DNA from: Halicephalobus mephisto
Lineage: Eukaryota > Nematoda > Chromadorea > Rhabditida > Panagrolaimidae
Length of the DNA: 20,081 bases
NCBI GenBank assembly: GCA_009193035.1
Contig: SWDT01000272.1
Coordinates: 1 to 20,081 of the forward strand
Direction of reading: 5' to 3'
Positions 1 through 9,975 of this stretch are shown in pieces (position 1 is the first letter of the stretch; every line of letters starts with the position of its first letter). A program made the translations under genes and the position numbers. Below the pieces are notes generated by a model, which did not search any database, had not been told where the DNA came from, and saw only the letters and a program-made list of their open reading frames with translations.

Positions 1-1589
1 GTGTCCAATTATGCAAATGCAACAATAAAAGTAAACCCAGAAGCATGGAGTCAACGTTGGCGTACCGTCCAAAGACAATAACCGGCCAGTGAACAAGATA
101 AAAACTGTACGAAATGTCTCCTAGATAGGTAAGGAATACATCAAAGGATCATAGGGATTGACAACTGTTCGTAGTACCCAGAATAAACAACGACTCCAGC
201 CAACATTGTTGCTAAAACCCTCACGGCGAACTTGTAAATGATTAGTGTCGATAGCTGCAGAGTATAATAGACAGAGAATTAAAAGTTATAATCCTCCACA
301 GAATAGGTTTCTATACTTCCCATTAACATACACTATGGGTCAAAATTAGTTTCGTAGTTTCTTCGACCATGAGGAAAACAACAGTACCGACAAGGAACTG
401 CCAGAGACGACAGAAAAGAAGTTCGAACTCCATGGTGGTTCCTCTCATAGTCCACTGAAGGAAGAGAGAGGAGAATAGTATTGAGAGAACGAGTTGCATT
501 CTGTAGGTTCTGTGGACAATGAAGTAGAGAAGTGGAGCAATCAAGTAATACTGGACTTCTACAGAGAGCGACCATGTGTGGAGAAGGAATTTGAATTCAC
601 TTGTCTTAAAATGTAATATTACAGTTTTTTGTTTGTTATTCAAATACTTTTTCTTACAAATTTGATGGCATTGTAGAAAGTTAAAGAAAATGAAAAAACT
701 TCCAATGAGAATCTTTGAGATTACTCAAGTTCTACTGCTTAAATCATTTGCAATTGTTTTCTAAAGTCTTCAGAATCAAGACCTATATCTACGCGCTTCT
801 ACAAATGACCTCCAGAATTTGTATTTGAACAAATTATACGTATAAATTAGTTTTTAAAATCCTGTTGTCTAGTAATACTTCATCTAAATATTTAGGAAAT
901 CTATTATATATCAAAATAAGGGAAGCTCCTATTTGACCACTGGTTCATAAAATCCATATAATCATTGGTAAAGTTTAACAAAATATCCAATTAGAACCTA
1001 TTTTCTGACATTCCTAATTTACTGTTTTTAAACTTTAACAAGAAATTAAAACCTAGTATAAAAAGTAGAAATGTTAATAGAACTAGTTTTATTATTACTT
1101 TTTCATTTAGATTGTGCTTCAAGTTACTATTTTAATTTCCGACAAATTATCAATTATGCACAAAATTGAAGTCAATTTTTACAAAGTCATTTAAAGTCTC
1201 ACCAATTCGAAATAACCTTTTTTTTCTAGCATTGGTGGTATATTCGAAGCAAAAAAGGAGGACCATTTTGCATCGTTGATCAGGAATCCATAATCCATAT
1301 GAAGTAGGATGAATTTCCCCGCAATTATGGTCAGTAAAATAAGTACAAAATACCCTGGGAACAATCTCTTTGTCCGTTTCGAATAGAAATTCACTGCAGA
1401 GTTGACAAACGAAAGTTCCTTTGAATTGTACAGTATCTTTGTCATCAGATACCCACTAATAACAAAGAAGACGTCGACACCTAGATACCCTTGACCACAA
1501 TATTCAGGAACCAGATGAAATATGAATACTGTTGAGATTGCCAGTGCTCGAAGCCACTGAATGTCATTTCGCTTTGAGAGGGGGTTCAT
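1..1589 (-). CDS. OAC-type acyltransferase 3 membrane protein, partial and frameshifted
   Basis: The family moves acyl groups, often from acyl-CoA, across or at a membrane onto small or sugar-like acceptors; nematodes carry many copies (OAC genes). Three exons are visible. Exon 1 (1589-1203, 129 codons) has the conserved His in VFIFHLVPEY (residue 25), then GVDVFFVISGYL and the basic FYSKRTKRLFPGY stretch. Exon 2 (604-332, 91 codons) has LHTWSLSVEVQYYL and LLFCRLWQFLVGT. Exon 3 starts at 254. Introns are 598 bp (acceptor TTTAAG, slightly unusual) and 77 bp (GTATGT to CTGCAG), both phase 0. The start is chosen because TTCCAG ends at 1591, one base before the ATG. In exon 3 the frame hits TGA at 143-141, but the next frame continues with the family motif TYLGDISYSFYLVHWPV. 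One base is therefore extra, or two are missing, near 141-150. The 3' part lies outside the window. It is either a young pseudogene or an assembly error. Confidence 0.82.
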
Positions 1590-3587
1590 TCTGGAACAGT
1601 GTGATCAGTGGAATTCTTAAATAACAATTAGCTTTGTATTTTTGTTTAGATAAAGGCGATAAAAAGAATCCGTCTATTTGAGTGCTGCTCTGATGTAATT
1701 CAGAATAACCAATAATAAGTCAGTGAAAAATAATGAAAGCAAGAAGAAGTGTATAAATTCCAAAATAAGTTTTGACTATAAAGATTTATGGTTTCTTTGC
1801 AAAGCTGACATGAGTCGCCACTCTTAGTTCTCAGAAAATATTCCTCAAAGAAAATTATTAATAGGAAATAAGGTGCATCTCTATAGTACTGGTATTGTTA
1901 TCATTCATGATGCTGTATGAAAAATCCTCATAATCATAAAATACCGAGCATATAGATTTTCAATTAATTGTCACGAGGAAAATATGTATAGTACGATGTG
2001 CGCCTCGACCACGATTGTTAATTTCGAAATCATATTAACAAATTCTACTACGATTTGGATTATTTTAAAATTTGGAATACTTAAACGTTGCTTTGAAAAA
2101 ACTTCTCTGTTAATAGAAAAATTCCATCACAAGTTTAAAGATTATATATTTCTACTGTGTTGATTTTCCATCACTACATTTTTTAACTATAGCTAAAATA
2201 AAAGACAATACGACTCTTATTCTTTTAAAGCTGATGTTTAGTTTGCAAAATATTGGCAGCTGAACAATGTTTCGCACTTTTGTAGACAGTCGGACGATTG
2301 AACTCTATGGTTTAGTTCTACAGGAACATAAATGATGTAATACTAACAAAAAATAAAGTCTTTCATTACGCCACATACCTTCGACACGAGACTCTATTTG
2401 ATGATGTTAATTATAAATTCATAAGAAGCAAAACGATTTAAATATTATCCATCACAACCTTCTCATATTTTCATAATATATATGTAAAGTAAGGTGATCA
2501 GACCTGTTAATTCGGAACTCCAAAGCAGGATTTGCCGATTTAAAATCCTGGATTTCGAAGTTTAAAGCTCTATAATCTGAAGTTTAATCAAATTCTTGGT
2601 TTTTGAATAATACTTAACTTTTTTCCATCAATTATTATGTTTTATAAGCTTGATGTCTAAGCTAGAGCTTGCATATGTAAGCATAAAAGATGGAATTAAA
2701 CCGCCAATGCCTAGAAAGAAGCCCAAAGCTCCCTCCAGTCAGCCAACACTTGGGAGGTGAGACTGAAGTATTAGAGAATCAGTCATTGAGGAAATCCAAC
2801 TCCAACTTGGTCAGAGTTTGACTTCGGTCAAATGAGGACCTTTTCTCTTTTATTCTATGCTTATGTTAAGATGAACAAGTTTGAATTGCTAACAGTAGAA
2901 ACCAACAGTTTTCCGTCCAATCAAAAATCTCCCAAGGTGCCATACCATCGACACCCCCACATTCATTTATTTCACCAACACCTTTTACTGCACATGTCTT
3001 GATATCCCTTAGAATTCTCTATAAACCTTTATGTGGAATCACATCAAAAGTATATCTCATCAGAAATAAAATTATAAGAACGGCTTTTGACGATTCTTTG
3101 AGGAAACAATTACAATTTTATCATTTGAAATAAGAACAATCACGTCATAGGGTTTTTTTTGATAAGTAAAAGATGCTTATTGAACTTTCAACTTGGGTCG
3201 TAGTTATAAAGTTGTGTGCGAAACAAACTGTAGACTTATAAATCGTAATTGAATAAATTACTTGTTTGTTCAGTGATATTCTTCTTTAAACCCGTATTTA
3301 TTTTTATGGTTTTCGAGCATTTCAATGCAGCTTTAATGTTAAATATAAGCAAATAAGAGAATTTTTGGGTGGGACTGGTATATGGCCTCTTTCCGCTTTG
3401 TTTTTTGATTTTTTCTGTCTGACACTTTTAAAGCTGTTATTGATAACAAGAATCGAGGATTAAACGTGCAAATACTCAGTTGTGTTTGACTTTGATATAT
3501 ATCTTATTTAAGTGCAAGTCACGACCTTTGAGTCAACATTGAATCTATTTATTTATTGGTAGCTGCTTTGTTTATAAACAGTGGTAA
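1590..3587. other. intergenic region, no convincing gene
   Basis: About 2 kb between two divergently oriented genes, so both promoters should lie here. No long ORF or family motif was seen on either strand. A short ORF opens at 2707 with MPRKKPKAPSSQPTLG and reaches a possible GTGAGA donor at 2757, but no continuing exon was found. The stretch around 2490-2530 shares a short motif (GTGATCAGAC) with 12278-12290, which may mark a dispersed repeat. No tRNA-like cloverleaf was recognised. Confidence 0.5.
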
Positions 3588-4596
3588 ATGTCCGCCAGTT
3601 ACAAAAACGTCTCGCTGATTGGATTTACATTCTTGAATTTCCTTTTGTTGTTGAGTATTTTTAACATTTATGAAAAACTTGATAGTGAGTATGCTTTTTA
3701 ATTAGTGCATTTTGTTTGGGAATTGAAAAATAATAAAGTGCAGTATTTTTGATCTTAATTTGAAAATTCTCACCTATTTTTCACTTTTCTAGTTACTCCC
3801 TAATCCTCTCGTTTCAGATCTGGACAAACTTGTGGTACAGGAATTTAAAACCTTTGAACTTCACTCTCCTTCAGAAGTTCATCCAGCAACCATAGAGCTG
3901 TACCAATATCAGAGCCAAATCCGAAAGCAAAAGTTAACAACCCTTAAAGATGCCAATGGGTGGCTGGTTCTCTACAACGTCCTTGTCCCTGAAGTCTTCT
4001 GCAAGGATTCGACCAGAATAGGGACTGTTGTCGATGGAGGGAAATGGATCTGCAATCCTGTTCACTTGAGAAATGTCGAAAAGTGTACAGTCTACTCCAT
4101 GGGAATCCACAATGAACCGAGTTTTGAAGAAGAGTTCGCCAAGTTTACTTATCAGAAGTGCGTCATCAGGAGCTTCGATAAAGATAATCAGAATTCCCAA
4201 ACGCTTCAAAGGATAACAAATTCAAATGGAATATTCATGAAAGCCCTTATTTCATCAAAAACTAACAAGTCTGCAGATGAATATAACCTGAGGTCTCTTA
4301 TGGAAACATTTCAAGACAGTAAGATTGACATCCTCAAGATAGATATAGAAGGGTTTGAGTACGAAATTACCGACGATTTAACCACCGTTCCAATGTGCCA
4401 GATTCTAATTGAAGTTCATGGACGCACTCCAACGAGGACCTTAGGTTTTTTACGAAAACTATCACAGAGTGGATATTACTTATTTAGTTACGAAATCAAC
4501 GGCGCTCATCATACTTTGAGTGAGTATAGCTTTATCCATCAAAATTGTTTAAAAGATTATGGAGTTGATATTGTTTTTGGAAGATATTTATCATGA
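3588..4596 (+). CDS. FkbM/Methyltransf_21-like methyltransferase, type II membrane protein
   Basis: A predicted SAM-dependent methyltransferase of the FkbM family, which is expanded in nematodes with largely unknown substrates. The model has two exons: 3588-3684 and 3818-4596, with a 133-bp phase-1 intron (GTGAGT to TTTCAG), giving 291 residues. Residues 9-26 form one hydrophobic segment after a short basic N-terminus, suggesting a signal anchor with the catalytic domain in the secretory lumen. TVVDGGKWICNP (about 102-113) fits the SAM-binding glycine loop. DILKIDIEGFEYE (203-215) is the family's typical motif and IEVHG (230-234) follows. The C-terminus, with SYEINGAHH and EYSFIH, matches nematode members as I remember them. 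The start lies six bases after a possible splice acceptor (ATAAACAG, ending 3581). No breaks were seen. The fold is clear; the substrate is not. Confidence 0.88.
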
Positions 4597-4605
4597 ATAA
4601 ATAAA
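4596..4605 (+). terminator. polyadenylation signals of the methyltransferase gene
   Basis: Two overlapping AATAAA hexamers begin at 4596 and 4600, the first overlapping the stop codon. Such a short 3' UTR is normal in nematodes. Confidence 0.6.
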
Positions 4606-4649
4606 AGTGAAATTAATACAATTCACGTTCATAGAGGAGTAACACGGCA

Positions 4650-4685
4650 ATGAGCTCCACTACAAATGTCATTAAAAGTGCTAAA
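4650..4685 (+). CDS. possible first exon of the small gene downstream
   Basis: ATG at 4650 opens a 39-codon ORF beginning MSSTTNVIKSAK. A GTAATG donor follows at 4686. Splicing to the acceptor ACTAG ending at 5003 keeps the frame into the 5004-5219 exon and gives a 318-bp phase-0 intron. The alternative is that translation of the downstream gene starts at 5007, and this is chance. There is no family evidence. Confidence 0.25.
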
Positions 4686-5006
4686 GTAATGACTGCAACA
4701 GCTGGTAATTGTGATTACATGCTTCCAATGTTTGCGTTTGATGCAAGTTATTTTTTGTCATATTATTAGCTAAACTTGTTAGTAGATATGCTGTGATATA
4801 ATGAGCATTGAATAGCAGATCTAAGCTGTTGTTAAAGATCAATTTGATGTGGCATTCGTAAAATTTGATGAGTCAAATTTCTTTGCCATAATGATGACGT
4901 AGATTTGGTTGTAATTCTTAGAAATACAAATGTTAGATTAGTTTCTTGATCATTTCTTGCGTCATAGTTTAATTTTTGCAATTTGATTCATCCCACTAAC
5001 TAGGAA

Positions 5007-5687
5007 ATGTTGAACAACAATAACCATGACCAATTGAACCGATTTTGTGTAGTGGCTGATTCTTTGCTCCCGATTGAAAAGGAAGTTAGTAGAGAGTATG
5101 ACTCAGCGTTAGGTTCAGTCATCCAACTCGCCAAATATTCGAAGAAATTGTATGTCCAGTTGTTAACAAATGAATACGCCCATAATAAGTGTACTTACTA
5201 TTTAAACTCAACGGTTGAGGTATAAAGGAAGCCAAGTATCGGCTACAAACGCCATCATGTTAGTGATTAGGTTTCTCTTGTTTGTTGTTATTGTTCGTAA
5301 TTTGCGTTTCCAAACGTCTCAATAACATTCCATAATAGCGGCCAAATTTCAGAAAATAAACATGTCATTTCAAGATTCTCAATCCAGCAGCAACTTGTTC
5401 TCTAAAGATAACTATGTAAGTTTTGCAGATTTTACGGCTATTTTCTAATCTTTTTTAATTGCAAACTAAATGTATTTCACTAATCCTAATTCTTTGGAGC
5501 TTTCGATTTTTTAATATCCATTACTATAGATTCTTTCCAGGTCACCAACGAGGAGATGAAGAAAACAGCAATTGCACTCTTCAATCAACTCACTGATGAG
5601 CAAAAATCACAGGTTTCACACGGTACCTACACCCTTGTTCAAAGGTTAGAAGAAAATCAATCAACAGGAACCTTTTTAAGGAATTAA
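5007..5687 (+). CDS. small unrecognised gene, three-exon model, about 140 residues
   Basis: Three exons join in phase 0: 5007-5219 (71 codons), 5353-5415 (21 codons) and 5541-5687 (48 codons plus stop). Introns are 133 bp (GTATAA to AATTTCAG) and 125 bp (GTAAGT to CTTTCCAG). The product is hydrophilic with no signal peptide, membrane segment or zinc cluster. The middle of exon 1 (IQLAKYSKKLYVQLL) and exon 3 (KKTAIALFNQLTDEQ) look helical. A second start at 5362 lies nine bases after the acceptor ending at 5352, so a trans-spliced short form of 66 residues (MSFQDSQSSS onward) is equally possible. I do not recognise the family. The support is the agreement of three exons, clean splice sites and phase, not homology. 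Confidence 0.45.
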
Positions 5688-5761
5688 AAATTCCACTAAA
5701 TATTCTTCTTGTTTGCTCGTAATCTATTCTTGAAATATAAAACAATATTTCAAGTTTACTT

Positions 5762-6549
5762 TTATTTGATGTTACAAAACTTAGGATATTTACCACGAGC
5801 TTTTGTATAAAATTTCCAACGCCAGAATTTGTCATTTTCGGAAATAAATTGATTACTAATACCTAAATGAAGTTCTTGAATGTCTTTCCATAACATGATC
5901 GATGTTGTTCTCGAGTTAGTAATTGTTGCAAAGCTTGGATGATGTAATGCAACTCTTTGAATTTGCTTATAATTAGTCTTTGCTGAGTCCAATCAATTAT
6001 TCCCCATAAAGTCGTCTTGATTTCTTTTTATAATTTCCTGCTTTGTCATCCGTTGATAATCAACACTTGATAAAAGATCTGCAAAAATTCGGAAAGAGGA
6101 TAATTGATACAAAATTCCAAGTGAGCATAATTTCTCGGAGACAATATTCGAAAGATTAAATCCTGACTTCAACTAGTCCCATACACTGGAATAAAGATGT
6201 GTGTCACTATTAAATTTATGAGATTAGATTTTGGATTAAAAACTTCCACTTATTTGATTTCAATAATGATCAATATTGGTTTTCTTATTCTAATTAAAAT
6301 AAATTAGGTAAAAGAGAACTATCGTTGGCTAATCTGGATACCACTAATGGTACATAAAAATGTATTAAAGATTAATTTGCAATAGTAATTTAGATATTGA
6401 GAAATTAACAGATATGAGTCAATCTTTCTTGGTAATTTTTTGACAACAGATCTGACTTCCTTAGTTAACTGGAATCTGTATTCTTCTTTGACAATCTTAG
6501 CAAATACGTTGATGGATTTTTTCATTAGTTTCTCATTGAATCTACTTAA
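5762..6549 (-). pseudogene. decayed or partial gene remnants, minus strand
   Basis: Two exon-like blocks. The first (6549-6319) begins after an AATTTCCAG acceptor and reads LSRFNEKLMKKS and then EYRFQLTKEVRS, ending at a stop. The second (6172-5762) begins after a weak ACTAG acceptor and stays open for about 135 codons apart from one TGA at 5995-5993. Its last part has a tryptophan and basic pattern (MLWKDIQELHL, then FWRWKFYTKARGKYPK) faintly like MADF or Myb-type DNA-binding modules. No start codon is convincing and the two blocks do not join in phase through an obvious intron. It is most likely a broken gene or transposon-derived fragment; real exons of an unseen gene remain possible. Confidence 0.3.
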
Positions 6550-7594
6550 CTGGAAATTTGGTCTTATGAAATAATTTTACTTCCTTACTAATTCAATAAT
6601 ATTAAACAATAAAAATCTGTAATAATTACATCATATTTTGCAATTATGATTTCTGAGATTTCCTAAACTGTTTACTACTAATTAAAAATAATCGAAAGTT
6701 GATATTTCTCAATTTACAGGACTAATGAGATCAATTTCAAACTGATTTTTATAGATGACTTTATTGATTTCATATTTATTAATTTATTAGATGTTATTGA
6801 CTTTTCTCATTTAATTGATGAACCAAAATTCGTGAAAGTTTATGTTTCTCTTGCAACATCTTTCTTTTATAAAAAACAAAAAAATTGGAAATTCAAAATG
6901 GCATGTTTTGTTGACTTACATTTTACAAGCAACATTACAGTATAAAGTTTAGTTGATTTTATTTATATTTTTCTCTATTGCATGAGCAATTAATTCAGAT
7001 ATTTTTAGAATTAGGGCGATGACGTCAATAATCAAATTTATTTTTAACTGCAGTGGTTTTCTAATCAATATCAACAAAAAAAGGATGCAATTCAGGGACG
7101 TGTTTAGGTACTTTGCGTTCTTTTTAAAGCAAATAGGAACCGTTTTTATTTAATTCCTATCATTTGTTGCTATTTATATTGAATGCATAATGATGAACTG
7201 CGTTATAAAGAGTATAAATGCTCTTAGAAACCACGAAGAAACAGATTATTACATAAAGTGGATAATGATGACGATATAAAATAGTTGACTTTTGACCAAC
7301 CTGATGTCCTAACACTTTTATTTTCATTATGAAACATCAAATTTATTGAAATTCATATCCGATTATCATTTCCTGTTTAGATTAAACATTTTCCTGATGA
7401 GTAATCTATCCCGAAAAACTTTGGTAGCAAAATTATTCACAATTCAAAAACATGGAAACAATTGGCAACCACTTTAGAAAATAGATAGCTCATACAGTAA
7501 CCGCTTCCTTGGAGACACATAATGAATGTGACTGTACTTTTTGAGAAATATTTATCATAATGAACTTTGATTTTTTTCATCTACAAACTCGTAA
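6550..7594. other. AT-rich intergenic region
   Basis: About 1 kb with no supported gene. One 18-codon stretch on the plus strand follows a good acceptor (TTTTTAACTGCAG) near 7050 and starts WFSNQYQQKKD, but nothing pairs with it. From about 7410 the sequence resembles the 3' flank of the second ariadne gene near 9795, so it belongs to the duplicated unit. Confidence 0.4.
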
Positions 7595-9144
7595 TTATTC
7601 TAAATCTTGGAGTTGCAATTGTTCGTTCTCTACTCCTTCATTGCAAAGATCTAAAAAGATTTTACAGCGTTTTTCAATATAATAGCTTTTGTTTTCGATC
7701 TGAAATTATTATCCTCATTAATTTAAAAAACGGATAACGCACCTTCTTTATAAACAAACTCAAATTGTCGACATTGGGATCAATTTGTTTCGTGAGAATC
7801 TTATTCAATTCAGTAGCTATCAATTCCAAATTTTTCTGATTAATCTCAAAGATGATGGAAAAGTTGCTAGATTTCAGATAGAAAGCAAAAACATAACTAT
7901 ACATCAAAAGCATTTGACACTTGTGGAGGATCTCAGCGGCGTAGATGAGGGATTCGACCTCCATCTGAGAAAAATTTTCGTTGAGCATCTCCTTTACTTT
8001 GACATCGACCTGATTCATTAGATTACTGTCAAATATCAGTTTCTCGTAGGTAACAAAATGATTGTAGTGGTGCAGATATCGATTCAAGGACATCCTAGCT
8101 TTTGCCTTAGACGGAGCTTCTCCATTATTTTTTTCCATAAAATTACAACAAGAATTGTGAGAATCCATAGGCTTCAAACAGACCCAACAAAATTTCATTC
8201 CACATGAAACACAACTCATATAATTACATCCTCCATATTTTTCAATTGTCACATGGCATTTCGGACAATTCTTGGTGTTGACAGTGATCCAGTTCACTGT
8301 TTCTTCGTTACTTTGACACTTGTTTCTCCATTTCTTAAGATACTCACAAGGAATCGGTTCGTGCCAATCATCGGAACAGTTAAAACAGAAGGAGTGACTG
8401 CATCTACAGGTAATCATTTTGAATTCTGGATTATGTAATTTGATTATTTTGCCACAATCAGGAGCCGGACACCACTTAAGAGAATTATTTCTCTCAACAA
8501 AGTTGTTAATCCATTTTCGTTCGTAAAACTTCTTATCTTCGTCTTTTTTTAAAAGATTCATCATCAATGCGTCATTAACAATATGCTTACAGTCGGTTTC
8601 AGGGCAGAAAACACAGGGGTCAGCAGTTTCGTACAATTGTGACCACAAGTATTTGTCCCAACAGAGAGTACAGAAATAATGACCACAACTCAACCCAGTC
8701 AGTATTGCTTTGTCAATGCAGATGTTACATATTCCTTCTTCTATGGTTTCAAAACTTCCAATGGATATCAGATTCAGAGGAAATTCAAGTCTCTTTCCTT
8801 TAAAGATATCTTGAAAATTCTCGTTCTCGTAATAATTTTCTAATAATTTCTCCTTGTTCCAGTGATATCGATGAAGGAGGATTTGACAAAATTGAGGAAG
8901 AAGTTGAGTAACAGATGTAATCTCCTCAACGGTTTGGTGTATTTCGGATTTTACTTGATCGCCATCTAACACCTAAAAAGTGTATTTACAGGGGGAAAGT
9001 AATATAACGATAACTTACCTCAAAAGGAATTTTCGTCAGTTTAGATTTAGGTTTGGCTTCTTCATTTACGACTTCATAATTTTCAGAATCATATTGTTCA
9101 TCGAAGACATCTTCAAAATAACGCGTTTCTTCGTCACTAGACAT
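7595..9144 (-). CDS. ari-1: ariadne-1-type RBR E3 ubiquitin ligase, copy 1
   Basis: RBR ligases take ubiquitin from an E2 onto a RING2 cysteine and then pass it to the substrate; ariadne proteins work with neddylated cullin complexes. Exons are 9144-9019 (42 codons), 8972-7743 (410 codons) and 7699-7595 (34 codons plus stop); introns are 46 and 43 bp, phase 0. The product is 486 residues, near the usual ariadne-1 length. In order: an acidic N-terminus (MSSDEETRYFEDVFDEQYDS), a UBA-like helical region (about 50-100), RING1 from CNIC (124) to C170, IBR (about 209-251), RING2 from NCPKCHVTIEKYGGC with catalytic Cys291, and the helical Ariadne domain (FAFYLK, then SLFIKK and exon 3). The residue two after the cysteine, His in human HHARI, is Tyr293 here. 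The start follows an ATTTTAG acceptor by six bases. Orthology to ari-1 is by motif only. Confidence 0.9.
8229..8785 (-). repeat. near-identical block shared with ariadne copy 2 (10593-11149)
   Basis: Constant offset of 2364 bp with about 15 differences by eye in 557 bp; 8255-8411 looks identical, silent sites included. It covers the end of the RING1 lead-in through RING1 and IBR to the first residues of RING2. Sequence outside the block is far more diverged, which points to gene conversion. Confidence 0.75.
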
Positions 9145-9975
9145 TTTAACCTAAAATATACTTAAGAAATTGAAATTCAAAAATAATTAAGAAATCGTCC
9201 AAAGCATTAAAGAACACTAATCAATATTATATTGAAGAACACTAGTAGTTTTCTGTTGCTTATCAAATGAGACGACCATTTATGAAGATTACATCTTTTT
9301 TATTTCAATTTATGAATTTCGAAATAAAGTAATATCATATGACTTCCGGTTTCAAACAATTCACCCTGGTAAATTTCACTAAGGTTTTAATTGTTTTGGA
9401 AACTTCTTAGCTATCGTCAAATCCTCTTGTAATTTATCTATCTTTTTTTTACCAAATAATGAATCGAATAATATTATCTGTATATCATATTCTTGGAATG
9501 TTTTACTTTTTAATATCCCATTTTCTTGTCTTTTGAGAGGACCCGAACTCCTTAAACCCTCTCGCTTACATATTAACTATTGACTTCATAAATGAATAGA
9601 CAAATCTAATTATCCAGTGAATTTTTGTTGACATCCCACTTATGTGCTTTTTCATGCCGTAATAGCAAATCATCCGAAAGCGTATCTGTTATATAACAGA
9701 GTATAACTATTTATATTTTTATAAAAGGGTTTATATTCAATTACTATGTTCTATTGTTTAAACTAAGTACTTTTCTTAGTGCTTCATTCATTTCCAAAAA
9801 CTTGGATAACAAAATTATTTATGATATGAAGACGGAATAAAACAAAAGTCATTTCGGAGCAAAGGTATTTTTTACACTGAAAATCTTCTGGCAGGCACGG
9901 GACGGTGTTCATCCTTCCATTTTGACCAAGAGCTAAAATAATAAATTTCAATTTTTTGTATTTATAAAATTGCAG
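9145..9975. other. spacer between the two ariadne copies
   Basis: This holds the 5' flank of copy 1 and the 3' flank of copy 2. About 105 bp upstream of copy 1 (9145-9250) match the same interval upstream of copy 2 (11522-11627), so the promoter-proximal region was duplicated with the gene. The segment near 9795-9820 matches 7412-7437 beyond copy 1. No other gene was seen. Confidence 0.6.

Noticed and set aside
3934..4209. 91-codon minus-strand frame
   Set aside because: Antisense to the methyltransferase exon, which has clear motifs and splice sites.
7046..7108. Short WFSNQYQQKKD exon-like stretch, reminiscent of a homeodomain end
   Set aside because: Only 18 codons with no upstream exon found; the likeness is probably chance.
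8253..8438. Plus-strand open frame repeated at 10617-10802
   Set aside because: Both copies are antisense to the conserved ariadne IBR/RING2 block; the repetition only reflects the near-identical exons.
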